Positions 35,601 to 46,955 are shown, counted from the first letter of the stretch. The stretch: 64,000 bases of DNA from Mytilisepta virgata (GCA_028015205.1 CM051516.1:54874230-54938229), one strand, 5' to 3'. The notes: a model not told the origin generated them from the letters alone. Numbers and translations: made by a program.

Positions 35601-38600
35601 CACATGAACAGTAAACTCATATATCGATAATATTATGTCTAAAACTGAAAAAGACAAATAAGAGAACACTAGAAACAACATAGAAAACTAAAGCCTGAGC
35701 AACTTAACCCCACCAATAGTTGGGGTGATCTCAAGTGCTCTGGATGGGTAGTAGCAATGAGATGATTTTGCACCATACATAAAGATCACAACTACAATAT
35801 GAATGCGTCGGTCCTTAGAGGCCTGTAAAACAGGGCTTGTAATTCTTTGGTGTATATCTTTTGATTTTCTGTTTGTACATTGATGTGGCCATTAGTTTTC
35901 TGATTTATATTGTTTAATATTTGTCATTTCATGGCTATTTCTAACTGATTTTAGTATAGTTTTTAGCTCACCTGGCTATGCCAGGGTGAGCTTTTGCCAT
36001 CACTTTGCGTCCGGCGTCCGTCGTCCATCGTCCGTCCGTCGTCCGTAAACTTTTCATTCAAAGATCTTCTCCTCTGAAACCACTGGGTCAATCCAAACCA
36101 AACTTGGTCACAATAGTCCTTGGGTGGCCCCCTTTCAAAATTGTGTCGCTCATGTTCATACCTCATCCAAGATGGCCGCCAGCGGGGATCATAATTTAAC
36201 ATTGGACCCTATGGGATAAAACATTCAAAGATCTTCTCCTCTGAAAGTACTAGGCCAATTGGAACCAAACTTAATCACATGAGTCCTTGGGTGGTACCCT
36301 TCAAAAGTGGTGTTGCTCACATCCGTATCCTATCCAAGATGGCCGCCAGCGGGGCCACAAGCGTTTCAAATTCTTTTGTCTTTACATTGCAACTCTTATA
36401 CAAAGAAAGATAACTCTAACTCAAAATTTCGCATTAGTGAAATAAAAATTTCTAATGTCTGATGGAATATTTAATATATATCTGATTTTGATGGGTTTTA
36501 ATTTCAGCAGTATATATAACCTAGATTATAGGGGGAACCCCTGCCCGATTTTTTTTTTGAAAGGTGGTCTGAAATTGTAATGGATAGCAGAAGTTTTGGT
36601 TCTCATAGAAACTAATTTCAGGTCTTACTTGGCTACAACGGTCTACTTTAAAAATTGTGTCTCTTGGGTCCGTAGCCAATCCAAGATGGCCACCAGAGGG
36701 GACCAAATTTTAACATTGGACCCTATGGTAAAACATTCAAAAATCTTATCATCAGATATAACTGGGCAATTGGAACTAAACTTGGTCATAATAAACCTTG
36801 GGTGGCCCTGTTTAAAAAATTGTGTTGCTTAGGGTTGTACTTAATCAAAAATGGGTGCCAGCGGGGACCATAGTTTAATATTTGACCTATGGGAAAAGTT
36901 TTAAATTCTTCTGCTGAGACTGGAAATACTTGGCCAATTGAAACCAAACTGGTCACCTTCAAAAATTGTGTGGCTTTGATCCGTACCTGATCCAAGCTGG
37001 ATGCTAGCTGAGACCAAAGTTTAACTTATTGGACCAGTGTAACATGTCCAATATGCTTTTTGTTGTCTAAAATGACTATGCTTATTTTTTTAAAATATGT
37101 AATTACAGGTTTTAAAAATTTTTATGTTTTGTGCCTCTAAATAATATTAATGAGCATTTTAAATTTAAAAACTAAATATTTAAAATTGCTAGCATAACGG
37201 ATCTATTAAATGTAAAATAAAAAAAAATGTAATTCTGTAAAGTTATATAATATTAAATGGTAAAAAGAGATAAATAAAATTAAATGTAGGTTTTTCATGG
37301 ATTTTTATTTCATGGATATTTCTATATAACTATTTATTATTGAGAATAAATGCATAAAAGTATATATGATGTTAGGGTGTTTTCTTGTTTTATGTTATTA
37401 TTTCAAAAATCTTCTCCTCTGAAACTACTGAATGGATTTGGATAAAACTTAGCATGATTGTTCCTTAGGATATCCTGCACAAAGTTTATGCTTCGATTTT
37501 TGATCCGTCGCAAAACATGGCCACTGTTACTAAAAATAGAACATAGGGGTCAAACAACAGTTTTTCGCAAATATCTCAAAAATCATTAGGTTATGGCAAA
37601 TTCTGGCAGGTTGAAAGTGTTCAGCATGATGAGAGCTACCTGCGTGCTGATTTTTGTGAAAATCTGTCAACTGATGTTAGAGTTATTGCCCTTTTTTGAC
37701 ATTTTTGGCTTTTTTTTATGTTATTATTTCAAAAATCTTCTTCTCTAAAACTACTATTCAAAATCAAATGAAACTTGGTAAGATTGTTCCTTAGGGTATT
37801 CTGCAAAAAGTTAATACTTGGATTTTTGATTGGTCAAAAAACATGTCCGCCCTTACTAAAAATAGAACATAGGGGTCAAAATGCTGTTTTTTGCTATTCT
37901 TTCCTGAATTATAGAAATAAAATGAAGATGAAAGCTACTTTCAAGGCAAACATGGTATCCCGAGTTGCATTTTTTACACTTGCTCGGATTTCAACAATAT
38001 TTGGTTTTTAAAGTAAACATGGTATCCTTAGTATCCTTAGTGAATGGTGATGATGAGAATGTTGTATAACAATGATTAAACTTCATAATATGTGAGCTTT
38101 TAATTGCCATCACTTGGTGTCTGTCATAATCGTTGTTAACAAATTTTCAAACATCTTCTCCTCTGAAACTACTTAGGGGAATTTGATGAAACTTAGCATG
38201 ATTGTTCCTGCAATATTTCCTTTTCAAGTACAATAAAAAGCCTTAACCCACAATTTTTACATAACTTCTTTCAAACATTTTAAAAATGAAGACAACATAT
38301 AGACCAAAAGATTTATACTTGTATTTGAAGATTAATTAAAGCTTGTATTTTGTATTATGAATCATCAGATTGACCATGACTGTATCTTAATCAAGCATAG
38401 GGAGAACTCATGCCCATTTCTTTCCAGAGGTTCTTAAAGGTTTTTAAAGGTATTTTCAGCATTTTACGTGACCCTTAATACTCAGTTTAGTTTACAACAA
38501 ACATTAATATATTAATTTAGTTTATAGTGCATTGTTTACCAGGTGAGCGATTCAGGCTCTTGAGAGCCTCTTGTTATCTGATTGTAAAGATGTTGTATGG

Positions 38601-41600
38601 TTAGCTTTATTCTTTTTCATCATTTTGTTTCTGTCTGATTACCAACCATACCTCCCTTTTCATTTCTTTTTTTTTAATAATGACAACAGTTTGGTTTCAA
38701 TTTTCATTTATATATGTAACAATATAAAACAGTATATATATAATCTCATATTACATCATTAATATTGGTCATTGTTGGAATGTATTCATTTTTAACAATG
38801 TACTGTAAAAGTGCTATTTTCTAACAGGTACTTAGTATTATGGTTATTGTGATATCACTTATTCAAAGGACACAGTTCATTTATAGCCCAAAACGGTCTA
38901 AAATATAAATCTTACAATTAAACTCCAAATAGTTCACAATTTGGTTCGTAAATTGGTCGATTTCAAATGTATTAACGCTCAATAAATCAGTTCTTTCATA
39001 ATAGTACATTACATTCTCCAAATTAGGCCCATTTTGTCCAAATATAATGATTTGGTGCAATTTTCAGACATGAAAGCTTTAGGAAAATTTGGCCACCATC
39101 TACAATCCAAAATGTTTTGTAACCAAAAGACTCAAAATTTGATAAAGAATTCATCAAAATAAAAACTTTTCGGAATTGTATGGCAGCCATGGTTAATTAT
39201 GCCAAAGCATATAAATTTCAGACAAAATTGACCAAAAATACAAATAATGTATAATTATGGGGTCATAGCTTCAAGATATTTAATAGTAGGTGCCAAAATA
39301 GTATATTTTAGTCTTAATAGAATAATCACAAGTATTTCTATTTGAAATTTGTAATCGCTTGACCAATTTAGGGCCATTCTAACCCTTCGTGAACCTCTCT
39401 TTTCCTATAATATGTAGTAAATTTCTATTTGATATTCCTTAAAATATTCACATATACCAAAATACATTTTTAGCTCACCTGACCCAAAGGGTCAAGTGAG
39501 CTTTTCTCATCACTTGGCGTCCGTCGTCCGTCGTCGTCGTCTGTTAACTTTTAGAAAAATCTTCTCCTCTGAAACTGCTGGGCCAAATTGGACCAAACTT
39601 GGCCACAAGCATCATTAGGGTATCTAGTTTAAAAAATGTGTCCGATGACCCCGCCTGCCAACCAACATGGCCGACATGGCTAAAAATAGAACATAGGGGT
39701 AAACTGCAGTTTTTGTCTTGTATCTCAAAAACTAAAGCAACTAGAGCAAAACTGACATGGGGTAAAAATGTTCATCAGGTCAAGATTTACTTGTCATGAA
39801 ATTTTCAGACGAATCCGTCAACCCTTTGTTGGGTTATTGCCCCTGAATTGTTAATTTTAAGGAAATTTTGCAGTTTTAGGTTATTATCTTGAATATTATT
39901 ATAGATAAAGACAAATTGTAAACAGCAAAAATGTTCAAAAAAGTAAGATCTACAAATAAGTCAACATGACCAAAATTGTTGATTGACCCCTTATAGGAGT
40001 TTTTGCCCTTTAAATACGGCATCCAGCGTAAACTATCCTTTAAAGATCTTTTCCTCTCAAACCACTGGGCCAAATGAGACCAAACTTTGGTGGAATGGTC
40101 CTTGGGTGACCCCCTTCCAAAATTATTTCTGGCATGCCGGACTTCCAACCGAGATGGCTGCTGTTACTAAAAATAGAAAAAAAGGGGGGTTGATTTTCAA
40201 AAATCTTCTTATATGAAACTACAAGTCCTGTTGCAACCAAAGTTGGCAGTAATAGTTCTTAGGAGGTTCTCTTTCAGAAATATGTCCAATGACCCGGATT
40301 GTTAACCAAGATGGCCGCCACAGCCGAACTTAGTTTGACATAGGGCCCTATGGGAAAATTCATTGAAAAATCTTCTCGTCTTAAACCACTTGACCAATTG
40401 GAACCAGACTTGGCAGCAATGGTCCTTAGATGGTCCTCTTACAGAGGTGTGTCCAATGACCCAGACTGTCAACCAAGATGGCCGCCACAACCAAATTTAG
40501 TTTAACATAGGGCCCTATAGGAAAATTCATTGAAAATCTTTTTGTCTGAAACCACTTGACATATTGGAGCCAGACTTGGTGGCATTGGTCCTTAGGAGGT
40601 CTTTTTTCAGAAATGTGTCTGATTTCGTGGACTATGAACCAAGATGGCCGCCACAGCAGAACTTAGTTTAACATAGGACCCTATGGGAAAATCACTCAAT
40701 AATCTTCTCGTTTGAAACAACTAAGCCAATTAGAATTAGACTTGGTAGCAATGGTCCTTAGATGGTCCTCTTTCAGAAATTTGTGCGATGACCCGGACTG
40801 TCAACCAAGATGGCCGCACAACCGAACTTAGTTTAACATAGGGCCCTATGGAAAATTCATTGAAAAATCTTCTTGTCTGAAACCACTTGACATATTGGAG
40901 CAGGACTTCGTGGCATTGGTCCTAAGGAGGTCACTTTTTTAGAAATGTGTCTGATTTCGTGGACTGTGAACCAAGATTGCCGCCACAGCAGAACTTAGTT
41001 TAACATAGGGCCCTATGGAAAATTTCATTGAAAAATCTTTTTGTCTGAAACCACTTGACATATTGGAGCCAGACTTGGCAGCATTGGTCCTTAGGAGGTC
41101 CTCTTTCAGAAATATGTCCGTTCACCAAGATTGCTGCCACACCGACCTTTGTTTAATATCTTTTAGTCTGAAACTGCTTAGCCAGTTGGAACAAGACTTA
41201 GCAGAAATGGTCCTTAGATGGTTCTCTTTTAGAAACTGGACTGTCGACCAAGATGACTGCCATAGCTGAAATTAGTTTAACATAGAATCCTATAGAAAAA
41301 TCAGCCAAATTGACTGCAACACTTAAATTTTTAGGTCTGCTCAAGATGAAAAGTTAAATCCAGGTGAGCGATACAGGCTCTTGAGAGGCTCTAGTTTTAT
41401 ATTACATTTAACGAGAAACATTTTACATGATCCCATATATTTGATTTAATCCAGTTATATATATGCTAAGCATACAGTTATAATGACTTTCAAATGTAGG
41501 ACTATATTATATGAACAGAATTGAGCATTTTATTATTTATTTAGCATATCTGTTATGTTTTCAAATCATTTATCTGTATGCTGAGCTAGCATTTGTATAG

Positions 41601-43387
41601 TCTCTTAATATTCTAAAATGGATTAAAAGGATCACATGTGTTACAATCAAACTTTGGATTGACCATTAGATAACTTTAAAAAATGTCATAACTGGTATAT
41701 ATAAACATTTGGATTTATTATTGTGTTATCCATTGAATTCATGCTATTTCTCTTTAATACAGTTCAATAGACTATCTATACCTATTATTAATAGTAAAAA
41801 ATGCAAAAAACTATAAATATATACATTGGACTAACATATATACATTATTCATAAAAATTAATCATTTATCAAACTTCAAAAAGTTCATCACATCGCATAG
41901 CATATACATGTAAACTCTAAACTATATATAACAGTAAATAATTTGTGAATGTATCAGTGGTACTTGCTTGCATATTAGTTACTATGGGACAGTCTCTAGA
42001 ATAGTGAAAGAATCACCATTCAATTTTGCGTTTGATTATTTTTTTTTTTGTGGGAATGAGCACTTTAAAATAAATAGTGTTTTGTTTAACATTTGTCTGC
42101 GGCAAATAAGAGTTCGAAATATTATTAAGATAGTAAAAATATTTCCACATATAAATGGAAATATAACTATAATGATAAGAGGGACACAATCCAAATTTTA
42201 AATTTATCTGGTTTTTTTTTTTGGTGATAATAAACATTGTTTATATATTTAATACATGTAACATTCAGTTGAGCCATATTAATATTATAAAACGGAAATC
42301 ACTTTCATGATGAACAGAGATTTACATACAGGCAGACAACGGTAACATTAACTGCCCCCATCGGCTTAGCAAAAAAGGGCATTAACATTGTAATGACTAG
42401 TATAGATGCATTGGGAATGAGAACAGCATTAAAAATATTTCCACATATAAATGGAAATATAACTATAATGATAAGAGGGACACAATCCAAATTTTAAATT
42501 TATCTGGTTTTTTTTTTTTGGTGATAATAAACATTCTTTATATATTTAATAACATTCAGTTGAGCCATATTAATATTATAAAACGGAAATCACTTTCATG
42601 ATGAACAGAGATTTACATACAGACAGACAATGGTAACATTGACTGCTTAGCAAAAAGGGCATTAACATTGTAATGACTAGTATAGATGCATTGGGAATGA
42701 GAACAGCATTATTCATGCATTGACAATCTTGTCTACATATATATATCCAAACAGTAGTTCATAGCATACAGTTTTAGTTCAAAAATCTATCTATATATAT
42801 ATATATTCATCCGCAACAACAATTTTTCGGTACGTCATTGATATTAAAGATTGTTTGATTAATATACTAATATTTCTAACGACAAAACATTTTCATATTA
42901 TTAATTTGGATTTTAAAAAAAAATCTGAGTATTCATTGAAAACATGAATTTAAAAGAAGCGATAAGGAATTTTATTTTGCACTATATAATGTCCGCGGGT
43001 CTATAATTTTTATAGGTCGGTTATCATTCCAAAACTAATTTAAATATATGCATATATGCAAATAAGCGGGAAATTTAGGCGATGGCAATACACCCGAGGC
43101 CCTGACGGTCCTCTGATGTAAAAAGGGTCGTCAGTTGTCAGAGCAGTCTCGGACTAGTCATCAGTGACAAGAAGAAAGTCAACTGAAAGAAGCAAAATTC
43201 ATAAGTTATTAAAAAAAATTGGAACTTATTAAATGAATCCAGACTAAAACAATTAAAAATGCAATAGTACTTACCTGTCTCAAAATTTCAGTTGACTTGT
43301 ACACTGATTATTGGTTGATTGTAAATTTCTAGAAATGGATTTTATTGGTTCTCATTAAAAAAAATTGTTTTTCTTTTTCAGTTATGA
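26632..43387 (+). CDS. EIF1A: Eukaryotic translation initiation factor 1A (6 exons)
   Basis: eIF1A binds the A-site region of the 40S subunit, promotes scanning and start-codon choice, and recruits eIF5B through its C-terminal tail; it acts in the cytosol. Exons: 26632-26647, 30531-30614, 32327-32430, 32860-32992, 34178-34269, 43382-43387. Phases agree at every junction and the sum is 144 codons plus stop, the same length as human eIF1A. Almost every residue matches: [20 protein letters not shown] (basic tail, residues 1-20), [20 protein letters not shown], the S1-type OB fold with [20 protein letters not shown] and [16 protein letters not shown], then [15 protein letters not shown] and the acidic tail [14 protein letters not shown]. 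The last residue replaces Ile of the usual DIDDI. AATAAA at 44902-44907 is a candidate polyadenylation signal. Identity is certain. Confidence 0.97.
26926..28527 (+). mobile_element. 1.6-kb DNA transposon with long TIRs and an OTU-like fragment
   Basis: Terminal inverted repeats of about 290 bp (26926-27222 and 28241-28527) start CGGTCCTACTAAAAGAAGCC on the left and GGGTACTACTAAAAGAAGCC when the right end is read inward. Both are followed by sub-repeats of AAGCCTGCA, with one extra 10-bp unit on the left. An exact 8-bp target duplication ATCACAGG flanks the element (26918-26925, 28528-28535). The 1-kb interior holds an OTU-type cysteine protease fragment at about 27680-27949. The element lies in EIF1A intron 1, only 278 bp after exon 1. 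Long TIRs and an 8-bp duplication fit Mutator-like or hAT-like groups; no transposase is visible, so it is non-autonomous or decayed. Confidence 0.85.
27680..27949 (+). pseudogene. OTU-like cysteine protease fragment inside the transposon
   Basis: The plus frame reads [20 protein letters not shown] followed by [28 protein letters not shown] is the OTU catalytic start (Asp and nucleophile Cys), and the following helix with VEIRYRIQ fits OTU and vertnin-like families often carried by invertebrate transposons. The frame ends at 27949 soon after RRWTKL, well before the catalytic His, so the domain is cut off. No ATG begins this frame; an upstream plus frame at 27501-27731 could once have joined it. 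Deubiquitinase activity is not expected. Confidence 0.6.
28846..28945. repeat. Small inverted repeat in EIF1A intron 1
   Basis: CATTCCAGAGATAATTTGGA (28847 on) and TTCCAAATTATCTCCGGAAT (28925 on) are inverted copies about 60 bp apart. Confidence 0.6.
29289..29443. mobile_element. Short foldback element
   Basis: AACCAGAGTGAGTTATCTTT, CCTTACCAATGTAGGAAAGG forms one arm; the other arm is its near-exact complement. The centre repeats TATCTCCCTT motifs. About 155 bp, in EIF1A intron 1. Confidence 0.75.
29580..30060. repeat. Cluster of overlapping inverted repeats (CACATGGTGCACACT family)
   Basis: Copies of AATAACCTCAATGCACATGG / TGCACACT occur at about 29780 and 29850 and in inverted orientation at about 29900 and 29985. 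TGTAACATGTCATTTGATTG near 29612 is inverted at 29930 (CAATCAAATGACGTGTTACA). The innermost centre is AATCCGCATAGCGGGTTATT. This looks like one foldback inserted in another. Confidence 0.65.
30531..30614 (+). CDS. EIF1A: EIF1A exon 2
   Basis: Acceptor GATTCTTTGTAG, donor G|GTATTA. Codes [20 protein letters not shown] and LVFKEDGQ, the basic ribosome-contacting tail and the start of the OB fold. Confidence 0.97.
31140..32326. other. EIF1A intron 2 sequence, no gene seen
   Basis: AT-rich intronic DNA. Short open frames exist but show neither codon bias nor a recognisable motif. Confidence 0.45.
32327..32430 (+). CDS. EIF1A: EIF1A exon 3
   Basis: Acceptor TTTATTAAAG, donor AAG|GTACAA. Codes [20 protein letters not shown] and [15 protein letters not shown] of the OB fold; Asn in LEANCFD replaces the vertebrate Met. 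Confidence 0.97.
32860..32992 (+). CDS. EIF1A: EIF1A exon 4
   Basis: Acceptor ACACTTTCAG, donor A|GTAAGT. Codes [40 protein letters not shown] and LPEH, end of the OB fold and the helical subdomain. Confidence 0.97.
32993..34177. other. EIF1A intron 4, no gene seen
   Basis: About 1.2 kb between exons 4 and 5. AT-rich, no repeat family recognised, no coding frame accepted. Confidence 0.45.
34178..34269 (+). CDS. EIF1A: EIF1A exon 5
   Basis: Acceptor TTCATTTTAG, donor GAC|GTATGT. Codes [20 protein letters not shown] and [10 protein letters not shown], the acidic C-terminal tail used for eIF5B binding. Confidence 0.95.
34370..34790. repeat. Degenerate tandem repeat, period about 130
   Basis: Three to four units with CATGCTTGAGTGACTTGTGC, AAGTCCATTTCTCAGCAA, GATAGTTCTTAGTGGGTACA and GACCTTGACCTCAATTTCAT. 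Same family as 8446-8880. Confidence 0.7.
35640..35800. repeat. Diverged copy of the dispersed bivalve repeat at 5640-5900
   Basis: Shares CAACATAGAAAACTAAAGCC, AACCCCACCAATAGTTGGGG, TGATCTCAAGTGCTCTGGAT with a family I know from Mytilus sequences. Non-coding. Confidence 0.5.
35963..38575 (+). repeat. Hairpin-ended tandem-core element, full copy, composite core
   Basis: 5' hairpin AGCTCACCTGGCTATGCCAG / GGTGAGCT and a CGTCCGTCGTCCATCGTCCG tract, then diverged core units (GATGGCCGCCAGCGGGGA, TTTAACATTGGACCCTATGG) to about 37030. An AT-rich interruption of about 370 bp follows, then units of a second core type (AAAAATAGAACATAGGGGTC) and the 3' end CAGGTGAGCGATTCAGGCTC / TTGAGAGCCTCTTGTT. A stray GTGAGCTTTTAATTGCCATC near 38090 suggests fusion of two copies. 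In EIF1A intron 5. Confidence 0.8.
39470..41396 (+). repeat. Hairpin-ended tandem-core element, full copy
   Basis: 5' hairpin AGCTCACCTGACCCAAAGGG / TCAAGTGAGCT, CGTCCGTCGTCGTCG tract, the same leading block as 24393-26246, about eight core units, and the 3' end GGTGAGCGATACAGGCTCTT / GAGAGGCTCTAGTT. It is the closest sibling of the copy upstream of EIF1A. Confidence 0.88.
41397..42130. other. AT-rich part of EIF1A intron 5, no gene seen
   Basis: AT-rich DNA with short A/T tracts. No gene or repeat recognised. Confidence 0.45.
42135..42720. repeat. Tandem duplication of about 296 bp
   Basis: AAAAATATTTCCACATATAA begins at about 42135 and again at about 42431. The two units share TGATAAGAGGGACACAATCC, TGAGCCATATTAATATTATA and ATTGGGAATGAGAACAGCAT with few differences, so the duplication is recent. 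In EIF1A intron 5. Confidence 0.92.
43382..43387 (+). CDS. EIF1A: EIF1A exon 6, one sense codon and stop
   Basis: A strong acceptor (TTTTTCTTTTTCAG) is followed at once by TTA TGA, giving the final Leu and stop and an exact family length of 144. Reading through the exon 5 donor instead adds VCIYNL before a stop at 34288-34290, so the protein could also end without this exon. Confidence 0.75.
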   Translation, partial: L

Positions 43388-43929
43388 AGAAGATATTTAT
43401 TTGGAAAAATTCAAGTTTACACCATTATGTATGACTGTGATTTACAGACTTCCAACATGTTGAATGTTCATTCATATCTGATGAGTGTCAATGTTTAGTT
43501 TGTTATCTGCTTAAATGAAATAGTAGGTTATGTACTAGAAGTATGAATAATTCACTGAATTGAGTTGTGAAAAGAAAATGTATATCATTTTATTTTAATT
43601 TTAACAATTTTCATGGTAAATCCTTTTACACAAATGAATTTGAGATACAGATGGATTAAGTCTGTTATATAAAACCAAGAAATGCAAAATGATTTTCTAG
43701 TTCTAGAAATATTTAATTTTACTGATTATATGGTTAGTTTCTTTTTGTGTCAGATTCTGATATTTTTTTAAGATCTGTATAGAATATTATAAATATAGTG
43801 AGAGTAGCAGCCATCATCAGAAACTTGATCCACAGAATGTGTATATTTTTCTTCTGTTTTGTATACATCATTTTGTATTTCCTGTTCATCCCATTTATAT
43901 TTGTATCCTTTGGTCATTCTAATGTAACA

Positions 43930-44260
43930 CTGTATGTAACGTCTATTTTGATTGGATGACGTCCAAATTTTCACGGCATCAATTACACAATTGATGGTGT
44001 GAAATTTGCAAGGCATGCGCACTTGTATTTTTGGGATTTTAAAATCGTATTTTTAACGTCTTTTCGTACAGTTACATTAGAATCGAGATAACAGTATTGT
44101 ATTTTAAAATTTCACGGCATCAATTGTCGATTTGATGGTCGCAAATACCCGTTTACTGGCTCCGCTGACGCGTCGCCAGTAAACTCAATTTGCGACCATC
44201 AAATCTCCAATTGATGCCGTGAAATTTGAAAATACAATACAGTTATCTCTTAATTATAAT
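43930..44260. mobile_element. Palindrome-containing MITE, copy 1
   Basis: GAGATAACAGTATTGTATTT, TTCACGGCATCAATTG, TTTGATGGTCGCAAAT, GTTTACTGG and their complements flank a GC-rich centre (CTCCGCTGACGCGTCG), giving arms of about 75 bp. A further pair of CACGGCATCAATTACACAAT / TTGATGGTGTGAAATT lies on the left side. It sits in the likely 3' UTR of EIF1A. Copy 2 is at 55270-55592. Confidence 0.75.
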
Positions 44261-45560
44261 ACAATTTTTGTCATCATAGGGGAAAACTTTATTATGGAAA
44301 TCATTCGAAGCATGAAGGCAATGACTTAAGTATGGTGGTCATGAAATTTGAAGGCTTGTGCGGGAATAATATCTATAAATTTCATGATTTGGGCTTAAAA
44401 TCATTGCATAGAGCACCACCATTCATTAGTTGTCTAGGGAAAACACTACAAAAATGGCAGTAAAATTTTTAAAAGTTCTTTAATTACATTTTCAAATATT
44501 ATGATTTTAATACAACAGTAAGGATAATATTGGTTTAAGGTCAACTCAGTAAAGTACATGTATATAAAATTTCAAATGACAAAAATATAAAACAGGGTTT
44601 ATAGTTTTATAAGTTATAATTTGAACTCTGTACTTGTTAACAATATTGTGAAAATGAATTACTCTGATTTAAGAAAAGAAGGTCTATAAATTTTTATATT
44701 TGACAGATATTTTCTCAGATGAAATAGTGTTGAAAATATAGTTTAACATATACATGTACGTAATTTTGTGAATTATAACTTTTTATGTATGCATCAAATT
44801 TATGATATTGTGAAAGATGGGTATATTATAGAGTTTTCTTGTCTTAACTAACAAAATGGAATCCATTCTTTTATATCTGTGTTATAAAAAGCAACAGCTT
44901 TAATAAAAAATATTATTCTTCTCTGTTTTCAAGGAAGGTTTATTAAGAAAGGAGATTTAATGTGCATCCATACTATTGAAAAGTCAAATTTTTTCTGGAA
45001 TAAAAAAAAAATAAATGTGTTATTTCATTTGTTTGTTGATTTTTGAATAGTATAAATCTTAAATTTCAACATAACAACTGACTGGATAAACATTACAGTA
45101 TTTTAAATGAACTGCATGCACAGCGATGCTGCTAAACCCCCACTCGCTACCTATCGGTCAAAATATGAACAAAGGCTGCCAAAATAAAGTTGACTCCAAA
45201 TACAGCTGAATTTGAAAAGGCCCATTACATTTGCATCTGTACAGGAAATCTGTGTACGGTATTGCTGCTGAGATCATGCCAAATATGAACACATCCACCC
45301 AAAAGATAAAATGGTTTGATGTATACAAATGTTATTCAGACAAACTTACCAAAGATGGGGAAATACTTGAGCACACAAGATATTCATACAACAAATATGA
45401 AAAATCTTTAAAAAATCAACTGTCAAATGGGTAAAATATGTGCATCTTCAGGTCGTGCCCAACCATGATATTGTAAATTGGTATATTTTGGTGTAAGGAT
45501 AATTTAGTGGTTTTTGACAAAAACATGGATGTATTGGTGTATTGAAATTTTGCACTTTGT
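44261..45560. other. EIF1A 3' UTR end and intergenic DNA
   Basis: Holds AATAAA at 44902-44907, a candidate polyadenylation signal for EIF1A. A 67-codon frame at 45231-45434 has no recognisable motif. Nothing else seen. Confidence 0.4.
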
Positions 45561-45574
45561 GTCCATACTTTGTT

Positions 45575-46110
45575 ATTGCCTTGCCAACGAAGTTGCGATG
45601 AGATATAGTAACGCCACCGTCTGTCCGTCCGTAACACCCTTGTGAACACTCTAGACTCAACATCTTTAAAGGGATTATGACCAAACTTGGCACATACTTA
45701 TTTCTGATGAATATCTAGAACCCTATTGATTTTCAAGGTCAGAGTTGGAACATGTAAATTCTTTACACTCTTGTGAACACTAGAAGCAAAATCCTTCAAT
45801 GGATTTTGACCAAACTTGGTAGATACTTAAATCAAACTCTGGCCACATTTTCTTAGAAAAATATGGAGCCCTATTGATTTTCAAGTTTAAATGTCATGGT
45901 CACAAGTGTTCGTAACATACTTGTGAACACTCCAGAATCAACAGCCTTCAATGGATTTTTACCTCTTTATACCTCTTTATACAAAGTTTAAATTTATCCA
46001 GATCTAAAATCCTAAATATTTTGATGGGAAATGACAAGAAAATATTTATACATGTACTAATTTGGGTCAGTTTTTTTCACGGCGAGGGGATACCAGGCTT
46101 TGCGTTGCCC
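45575..46110. repeat. Second tandem-core repeat type (AACACTCTAGA... family)
   Basis: Begins GCCTTGCCAACGAAGTTGCG and a CGTCTGTCCGTCCG tract, then repeats CTTGTGAACACT, TCAATGGATTTTGACCAAAC and CCCTATTGATTTTCAAG about every 130 bp, and ends near CACGGCGAGGGGATACCAGG, CTTTGCGTTGCCCTT. The layout resembles the hairpin-ended elements but the sequence is different. Confidence 0.6.
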
Positions 46111-46237
46111 TTCTTTAATTTTGGCACTTTCAGGGTTCTGATTTACTAATTTATTTAATTAGCAGTGTTTAGGCAGTGATAATAATGTCACTTCAAGCTG
46201 TCGTGATTAAAAATGCAGGTAGCTAGAGTCATTATAC

Positions 46238-46355
46238 TCCACCGAAGGTCGGTTGTTCTCTCCGGGTACTCCGGCTTCCTTCACCAATAAAAATGGCTGC
46301 CGCGAAATAGCCAAATGTGCTGAAATCGGCGTAAAACCCCAACAAAACAAACAAT
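46238..46355 (+). mobile_element. SINE, 5'-truncated copy
   Basis: Only the SINE body remains: CCGAAGGTCGGTTGTTCTCT, CCAATAAAAATGGCTGCCGC, GCTGAAATCGGCGTAAAACC, then an (AAAC)n-like tail. The tRNA-like head is missing, as expected for 5' truncation. Confidence 0.85.
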
Positions 46356-46955
46356 CGTTATACGCCCTCTGGTTTTAAGCAAATGATATCAAAGATTATT
46401 TAAATTCTTTCAAGGCATTTAAGTTGAGCCAGACACAACTTTTGTGACTGTGCTCTTATATTTGTTATGTAAAATTAAACTAAGTTTTGACCTTGAAGGT
46501 ATAGATGATCAAATCCTCCTGTGTTAGTTACCAATTTCACCAAATATTGATTTCCTTCAAGGCATTAAAAAGTTGTTCCAGACAAAACTTGGTTATTTGG
46601 AAATGGGGTATGTAGAGTTAAAAGTAATTTTTTTACCTTGACCTTGCAGATAGTCAATCAAACCTTATTTGGGACACTCTCGCTGGTGGTTAACATCAGC
46701 AAATAACAATTAATTTCTTCTGAACTTGTTTTTAGGATATTGGGTAATCTGAAATTAAACTTAAGTTGACCTTGATAGCAGGTCCTCAAACCATTTTGCA
46801 AACACAATGCAACTGAGGTTAAGGATATACGATACTATTTTCACATCTGATTTTTATTCGATTTTAGATGTTCACCACGGACATGACAACCGTTAACTCA
46901 GCTGTTGGTAATGCCTTCGTGGGAATAAAAGGTTGAGGACAGTCCTGGACTGGAA

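Noticed and set aside
45231..45434. 67-codon plus-strand frame with hydrophilic composition
   Set aside because: No motif, no splice context and no repeat relationship; length is within chance for this composition.
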